Shown: positions 16,545 to 20,603 of the stretch, piece by piece
How the letters are laid out: the number at the start of each line of letters is the position of its first letter
Numbering within the stretch: position 1 is the first letter of the stretch
Source: Euryarchaeota archaeon UBA242
GTDB taxonomy: Archaea > Thermoplasmatota > Poseidoniia > Poseidoniales > Poseidoniaceae
Direction of reading: 5' to 3'
Assembly (NCBI GenBank): GCA_002499015.1
Contig: DAJY01000035.1
Coordinates: 19,385 to 39,987, forward strand
DNA length: 20,603 nt
The notes under the pieces: generated by a model
Database searches by the model: none
What the model was told of the DNA's origin: nothing
What the model saw: the letters and a program-made list of their open reading frames with translations, nothing else
Made by a program: the position numbers and the translations under genes

Positions 16545-16805
16545 ATGGGTTTCTGTATTAACTGTGGGCAACAACACCAAGATGGTATCCGTTTCTGCAG
16601 ATTTTGTGGCAACCAACAACCAGGAGATCAACTCCTTGCTCGCCTTCGTTCAGAGGCTGAACAAATTCATTACCAGCGCCTTTCTGCTGGACAACATCAA
16701 AATCAAAACAATACGATGTCTAGAGTTCAAGAAATGCGTCAACAAGCAGATCTTGCTGCTCAACAGAGACAGCAAAACCAACAATTTCGTCAACCTCGTT
16801 GGTGA
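16545..16805 (+). CDS. Small zinc-ribbon protein with Gln-rich helical tail
   Basis: This 86-residue protein opens with a zinc ribbon: Cys4/Cys7 (CINCG) and Cys18/Cys21 (CRFCG). A helical, very Gln/Arg-rich tail with no hydrophobic segment follows. A GAGGGAG ribbon-proximal Shine-Dalgarno site (16534-16540) supports the ATG at 16545. A different frame is open across the same stretch, but only this one gives paired CxxC knuckles. Such short ribbons usually bind nucleic acid or a protein partner. The gene ends five bases before the methyltransferase start, which suggests a shared transcript and possibly a shared substrate. Confidence 0.75.
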   Translation: MGFCINCGQQHQDGIRFCRFCGNQQPGDQLLARLRSEAEQIHYQRLSAGQHQNQNNTMSRVQEMRQQADLAAQQRQQNQQFRQPRW

Positions 16806-16810
16806 ATAAA

Positions 16811-17476
16811 ATGATGCGGCCAAAGCATCTGGCCATTGAATTATCAAAATTGATTCCTCATCCATGCTCAAATGTTGAACTTGAACAATACGCAACAGAG
16901 GGGGACTTAGCAGCCTATTGGATGTTAGGTGTTGACCAATTAGACGATGTTGTTGGAAAACATGTATTGGACTTATGTGCTGGAAATGGAATACTGGGTT
17001 TGGGTTGTCTTTTCATTGGAGCAGGACAAGTCACATTGGTCGAAGCAGACCCACTTGCTGCTGAAGTTGCAAGGAACAATTGTCACAAATTGAAATCTAA
17101 ATTTTCTGCATCAACAACTGTAATTGAAGCATTTGTAGGCATTGATGAAATAGATGTTTCCGATGTAGACATTATTGTAATGAATCCACCATGGGGAGTT
17201 CAAAGTAAACGGGCTGACCGTGCAATATTGCAATATGCATTTAACCAAGATGTTGAATCTATTCACGTCTTACATTCTGCAAAAGCAACCCACTTGGAAT
17301 CTCTTGCAAAAGAGCATGGCTGGGAAATTGAAGGTGTATTAGAAAGTAAATTCCGCCTACCTCCAACCTATTCGCATCACTCTAAAGGCAAGGCTTTCAC
17401 CAAGATTATTTGCTGGAGATTCCATCGACCTGGTAATTCCAAAATACCCATTGAAGAGGACGATGAGACTGAATGA
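16811..17476 (+). CDS. METTL5-like class I SAM methyltransferase (probable rRNA N6-adenine methyltransferase)
   Basis: The 221-residue protein has a Rossmann-type methyltransferase fold. LEQYATEG (24-31) precedes SAM motif I DLCAGNGILGLG (54-65); the acidic VEAD follows (77-80); and catalytic NPPW (125-128) has an MNPPWG context typical of N6-adenine enzymes. The LEQY element, the NPP and a later VLHSAKATHL stretch match the METTL5 family, which in eukaryotes modifies one adenosine in the small-subunit decoding region. The ATG at 16811 is used; TTG at 16799 overlaps the upstream gene, and the adjacent ATG at 16814 is an alternative. Family placement is strong. The exact target base in archaea is inferred. 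Confidence 0.87.
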   Translation: MMRPKHLAIELSKLIPHPCSNVELEQYATEGDLAAYWMLGVDQLDDVVGKHVLDLCAGNGILGLGCLFIGAGQVTLVEADPLAAEVARNNCHKLKSKFSASTTVIEAFVGIDEIDVSDVDIIVMNPPWGVQSKRADRAILQYAFNQDVESIHVLHSAKATHLESLAKEHGWEIEGVLESKFRLPPTYSHHSKGKAFTKIICWRFHRPGNSKIPIEEDDETE

Positions 17477-17621
17477 AATCCATCCGCAATATTACATTTT
17501 TGACAAGGCCATAACTCCAGAGCGATGAGAGAGTTTGAAAAGGGGCGGACTACCCCCCAACATTAGAGCGATACGATTCGAGTCCCTTATTGGGCCAAGT
17601 CTGCTCAAGGAATGATAAAAA
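17477..17621 (+). promoter_or_regulatory. Intergenic leader region upstream of the Csl4-RRM gene
   Basis: At 145 bases this is the longest gap in the window. A TATA-like AATATTACATTTTTG patch lies at 17488-17502, which would place a start site near 17525 and leave a leader of roughly 95 bases. Inside the leader are a GGGG/CCCC hairpin with a 7-base loop (17542-17556) and two copies of AGAGCGAT (17519 and 17565). AAGGAATGAT at 17608-17617 can act as a ribosome binding site. No tRNA or known riboswitch was identified. Confidence 0.35.
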
Positions 17622-19037
17622 ATGACGGCGAGCCTCGTCACCCCGGGAATGAAAGTGTCAACTACCTCAGAATGTGAGGCTGGTGAAGGCACTATTGAAA
17701 GAGATGGAACGATTATCTCTACAGTTATTGGACAATTTTCAATCGCTGAAGGTATCGGTTCAGTCGCAGCGAAAAAGATGGTTAACAGCGTTAGTATTGG
17801 CGACACTGTTATTTGTGAAATAACTCGATTGAATGAGAAAAATGGGGAAGCGCAAATTCTCGTCATTGAAGGTCAAACTGGTAGTATAATTCCTGACCAA
17901 TTATATGGTCAATTCCGTGTTACAGATTTGGTTGACCGCTATATGCATCAAACAAGTGATGCTGTTCGTCGCAGAGATATCTGCCGTGCAGAAGTAAAGC
18001 AGGTTTCACCAGTGGTCAGTATCAACTTTAGAGATAGAGATGATTGTGGAGTATTACACGCTATATGCCCTCCTTGTGGAAGTACATTAATCGCTGAACT
18101 AAATGGAGATTGGAATGTAAAGTGTCCAAACTGTGACTATCAGTCTTTCAGAGCATTAGCAGATAATTTTGCTGCTGGATGGGCTGAACTTGATAAAGGT
18201 GTAAGCGCTCTAAACAATCCTGGAAAAAGATGGGGTAAGGAAGCTGAAACATTATTCGCAAAAGGACCATCAGGTCGTGCAACATTCATCGCTGCTGATG
18301 TTCGTGAAGACGGCCGTGAAAAAAGTTACTTCCGATTTGAAAGCGAAGGTGGTAGCGCTGGAGGACGTCATGAGAAGCCTGCACCTGGAACTCGTTTATT
18401 CATTGGTGGACTACCAAGAGATGTTACTACTGAGCAGATAAGAGATTTGTTTGAAAAGCACGGAGTTGTCAAGGATTGTTTCTTACCTGCTGGTGATGGA
18501 ACTGCTAACAAGGGATTCGGATTCATTACATTCGCAAGCAAAGATGAGGCAACCGCTGCAATCAGCGCCCTAAATAGCCACAAAATTGGTGGCCGCAGAA
18601 TTGCTGTAAAAGATGCTGATGATGATAGTAAGAAGGAAAATAACAAGAAAAAGGACCCTGAAGGAACTAAAGTATATGTTGGCAATCTTCCATTCAAAGC
18701 AACTGAAGAGGCTATTAAAAAGCACTTTGAAGGAACTGCAACCGTTAATGGAATTGCTTTGGCGACTGATAAAAACACAGGCAAGCCAAAGGGATTTGCC
18801 TTTATCTGGATAGCTGAGGGTGACAAAGGTGAAGCGATAGTTGCTAAGATGAACGGTTCTGAATTAATGGGTCGTAAAATCAAAGTCGATCTCGCACAAG
18901 GTGAGAAAAAGAGTTCTCCTGCTGCTAGCGCTGGCGATGATAAACCTGCAAAATCAAATCGTGAACTTCAAGCAATGCGCGAGGAAGATCAAGATTCAAA
19001 TAAACCTCGCAGCCGCCCTCATCCTAAGAAAGAATGA
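17622..19037 (+). CDS. csl4: Exosome Csl4 subunit fused to two RRM domains
   Basis: The 471-residue protein combines two known modules. Residues 1-185 follow exosome Csl4: an N-terminal beta domain with LVTPGMKV and a GEGTIERDG loop, an S1-type OB fold (about 60-137) and a zinc ribbon with Cys149/Cys152 and Cys168/Cys171. In archaea Csl4 caps the Rrp41/Rrp42 ring and guides RNA into it for 3' decay or tailing. A linker (about 186-255) leads to RRM1 (257-331; RNP2 LFIGGL at 259-264, RNP1 KGFGFITF at 297-304) and, after a Lys/Asp-rich spacer, RRM2 (349-424; RNP2 VYVGNL at 351-356, RNP1 KGFAFIWI at 390-397). The aromatic RNA-stacking residues are kept in RRM1; in RRM2 the last RNP1 position is Ile instead of Phe or Tyr. 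A charged disordered tail ends the protein. Ordinary archaeal Csl4 proteins are about 180-200 residues and have no RRMs. ATG at 17622 is used; Met10 is an alternative. Confidence 0.88.
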   Translation: MTASLVTPGMKVSTTSECEAGEGTIERDGTIISTVIGQFSIAEGIGSVAAKKMVNSVSIGDTVICEITRLNEKNGEAQILVIEGQTGSIIPDQLYGQFRVTDLVDRYMHQTSDAVRRRDICRAEVKQVSPVVSINFRDRDDCGVLHAICPPCGSTLIAELNGDWNVKCPNCDYQSFRALADNFAAGWAELDKGVSALNNPGKRWGKEAETLFAKGPSGRATFIAADVREDGREKSYFRFESEGGSAGGRHEKPAPGTRLFIGGLPRDVTTEQIRDLFEKHGVVKDCFLPAGDGTANKGFGFITFASKDEATAAISALNSHKIGGRRIAVKDADDDSKKENNKKKDPEGTKVYVGNLPFKATEEAIKKHFEGTATVNGIALATDKNTGKPKGFAFIWIAEGDKGEAIVAKMNGSELMGRKIKVDLAQGEKKSSPAASAGDDKPAKSNRELQAMREEDQDSNKPRSRPHPKKE

Positions 19038-19062
19038 TAGCGAACAGATATGAGTTGACGTT

Positions 19063-20603
19063 ATGGTCGAGTCAACATCACCCCGATGGTTAGTCCTCGA
19101 TGGTTATGAGGATGAGCCAGCCGCATTCGGCGTTCCTCCTTATGTTGGATTCCATATTCGCTACTTATGCGGAGTTCTTGAGCAAGCAAAAATAGAATAT
19201 GATTACGTCACTATTGACCAGTGGCGCGATTTTATCCGTGTTGAAGGAGAGGATGCTGCAAGTGCAAGATTGTCTAATGTTACTGGTGTGGCTTGTATTG
19301 CTGGTGCTGTTGTTCCTGGAAGGTATTTGAGAGGTACTCCGATTTCATTGAATGAAACTCGTAATATTATTCGTCAATTACCTGCCCAAGTCCCTGCAAT
19401 ATTCGGTGGATGGGCTATCCGTGGATGGCGTCAACAGGGTTGGAACCCATTGCGCAGTAACTTGTTTTTAGCAGTTCAAGATACCGACGCTACACTTTCT
19501 AATTTCTTACAATCAGGTCAATGGAAACATTGCCGTAGAACTGCCGAGGAGTGGACTCTATGGGCACAATCAGGTGCTACTAGTAAGGCAGTAACTCATC
19601 ATCCAGATTTAGGTGATGAAGAAAATAGAGGACCTCTCACCTATGAAGTAGAAGTTTACCAAGGCTGTGTTCGTTACAAGAGAGGCTGTAAATTTTGCAT
19701 AGAACCGAAAAAGGGAATTCCGATTTGGCGAACACCAGAAGATATCATTGAAGAAGTTCGCCTAGCCCATGAATCAGGTGTTGAGCATGTTCGTCTTGGT
19801 GGTATGACCGACACATATACCTACATGGCCGAGGGTGTGCAAGAACTTGAATATCCAATTCCGAACCCTGAACCTATCGCTCAATTACTACATGGATTAA
19901 GAGAAGATGAACGTCTTGGTATCCTTCATACAGATAATGGCAATCCATCTATTATTGCACAACATCTTGAACAATCCGAAGAGATAACAAAAACATTGGT
20001 TGAAACACTCTCCGATGGTGCTGTTCTCTCCTTTGGATTAGAATCCGCTGACCCTAATGTACATCAAGCAAATTGGTTGAACTGTGATGCTAAGCAACTG
20101 AAGAGTGCAATTCGCCTCATCAATAAGCATGGTCGAGGACGTGGAGCACGCGGATTACCAAATCTGCTACCAGGACTGAACTTTATTGCTGGGTTAAATG
20201 GTGAAACTTCAGCATCATATGATCTAAACCTCAATCTATTACACGAAATTCGTAATGAAGGATTACTACTTCGTAGAATCAATATACGCCAAGTAGAAGG
20301 TGAAGGTTTCCAAGATATTTCGCAAAAAGACTTCAATTCTTTTAAATCAAGCGTTAGAGACAACATTGACGGACCCTTATTACAGGAATTATTCCCTTTG
20401 GGTCAAAAGTTATGCAATGTGCGTTGGGAAACTCATGACGGAAGAACTCGCCTTGCAGTGCACCAAACTGAAGCACATACAAGCAAAGATTGTCATGGTA
20501 AGGCGGGTATTTCTTTTGGCCGCCAAATAGGTGCATATCCAATACTGATTGGAGTTGAATACCATATTCCATTGGAAACTCAATCAGATATAATTGTCAC
20601 AGG
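19063..20603 (+). CDS. Radical SAM protein of the COG1031 family, C-terminus beyond window
   Basis: The frame starts at the ATG at 19063, 25 bases after the Csl4 stop, and is still open at the right edge (513 residues visible). LDGYEDEPAAFGVPPY near the N-terminus, the cluster motif Cys202-x6-Cys209-x2-Cys212 (GCVRYKRGCKFC) and HTDNGNP, FGLESADPNV, RGARGLPNLLPG and RRINIRQVEGEG segments follow the COG1031 pattern. Full-length members (about 550-600 residues) end in a helix-hairpin-helix motif that would lie outside. Radical SAM enzymes cleave S-adenosylmethionine at a 4Fe-4S cluster; here the cluster cysteines are spaced x6-x2 instead of the common x3-x2. The reaction of COG1031 is not established. 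The HhH and the Csl4 neighbour suggest a nucleic acid substrate, but this is inference. Confidence 0.88.
   Translation, partial: MVESTSPRWLVLDGYEDEPAAFGVPPYVGFHIRYLCGVLEQAKIEYDYVTIDQWRDFIRVEGEDAASARLSNVTGVACIAGAVVPGRYLRGTPISLNETRNIIRQLPAQVPAIFGGWAIRGWRQQGWNPLRSNLFLAVQDTDATLSNFLQSGQWKHCRRTAEEWTLWAQSGATSKAVTHHPDLGDEENRGPLTYEVEVYQGCVRYKRGCKFCIEPKKGIPIWRTPEDIIEEVRLAHESGVEHVRLGGMTDTYTYMAEGVQELEYPIPNPEPIAQLLHGLREDERLGILHTDNGNPSIIAQHLEQSEEITKTLVETLSDGAVLSFGLESADPNVHQANWLNCDAKQLKSAIRLINKHGRGRGARGLPNLLPGLNFIAGLNGETSASYDLNLNLLHEIRNEGLLLRRINIRQVEGEGFQDISQKDFNSFKSSVRDNIDGPLLQELFPLGQKLCNVRWETHDGRTRLAVHQTEAHTSKDCHGKAGISFGRQIGAYPILIGVEYHIPLETQSDIIVT

Noticed and set aside
16462..16809. A 115-codon open frame overlapping the zinc-ribbon gene
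   Set aside because: It overlaps the end of the 362-residue gene and nearly all of the zinc-ribbon frame. It shows no domain, and the alternative frame has paired CxxC motifs and a Shine-Dalgarno site.
17561..17600. A tRNA-like T-arm sequence (GATTCGAGTC) in the intergenic gap
   Set aside because: The bases either side of the supposed loop do not pair as a 5-bp T stem, and no D arm, anticodon arm or acceptor stem could be found around it.
18368..18883. A 171-codon minus-strand frame within the RRM region
   Set aside because: It lies wholly antisense to the two RRMs, whose RNP motifs prove the plus-strand frame, and has no recognisable domain.
1..20603. CRISPR array, insertion sequence, prophage or toxin-antitoxin pair
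   Set aside because: No regularly spaced repeats, transposase or integrase motifs, terminal repeats or small paired toxin-like genes were seen. The window looks like ordinary compact chromosome.

Overview
The window reads as a moderately AT-rich archaeal chromosome, most likely an uncultured marine euryarchaeon of the Marine Group II (Poseidoniales) type. That assignment is inferred from gene content, not from a marker-gene tree. The archaeal calls are an NMD3 ribosome-export/maturation homologue, an exosome Csl4 subunit, an archaeal-type bifunctional phosphoglucose/phosphomannose isomerase, a METTL5-like rRNA methyltransferase and a COG1031 radical SAM protein. Cytochrome c maturation genes of the Ccm (system I) type point to an aerobic or respiratory lifestyle. 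A giant secreted subtilase with CARDB-like modules fits a protein-degrading marine heterotroph. Coding density is very high, genes often touch or overlap, and no rRNA, tRNA, mobile element or CRISPR was seen. No gap between genes exceeds about 145 bases.

Layout. Positions 1-5922 (minus strand) hold a rhomboid membrane protease followed by a very large membrane-anchored subtilisin-like protease that leaves the window at position 1; a strong GC-rich hairpin lies between them. Positions 6002-8151 (plus) form a cytochrome c maturation cluster: a CcmA ATPase fused to a CcmB-like membrane half, then CcmC, then a small CcmD-like protein. Positions 8201-10410 hold NMD3 and the sugar-phosphate isomerase in tight succession. 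A convergent M23 metallopeptidase gene occupies 10411-11100 (minus). From 11103 rightward everything is on the plus strand: a large multi-spanning GT-C-like membrane protein overlapping a GT2 glycosyltransferase, aspartate-semialdehyde dehydrogenase, an unrecognised 362-residue protein, an 86-residue zinc-ribbon protein, a METTL5-like methyltransferase, an exosome Csl4 protein carrying two RRM domains, and a radical SAM protein cut by the right edge.

How the genes may work together. The ccm genes form a haem-handling unit on the membrane. The GT-C-like protein and the GT2 enzyme overlap by four bases and probably act in one lipid-linked glycosylation step. The right-hand third (about 15.4-20.6 kb) clusters RNA-directed or zinc-binding proteins: zinc ribbon, rRNA-type N6-adenine methyltransferase, Csl4-RRM-RRM and the radical SAM enzyme. 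The Csl4-RRM-RRM fusion is the most unusual item, because it would build sequence-specific RNA recognition into the cap of the archaeal exosome.
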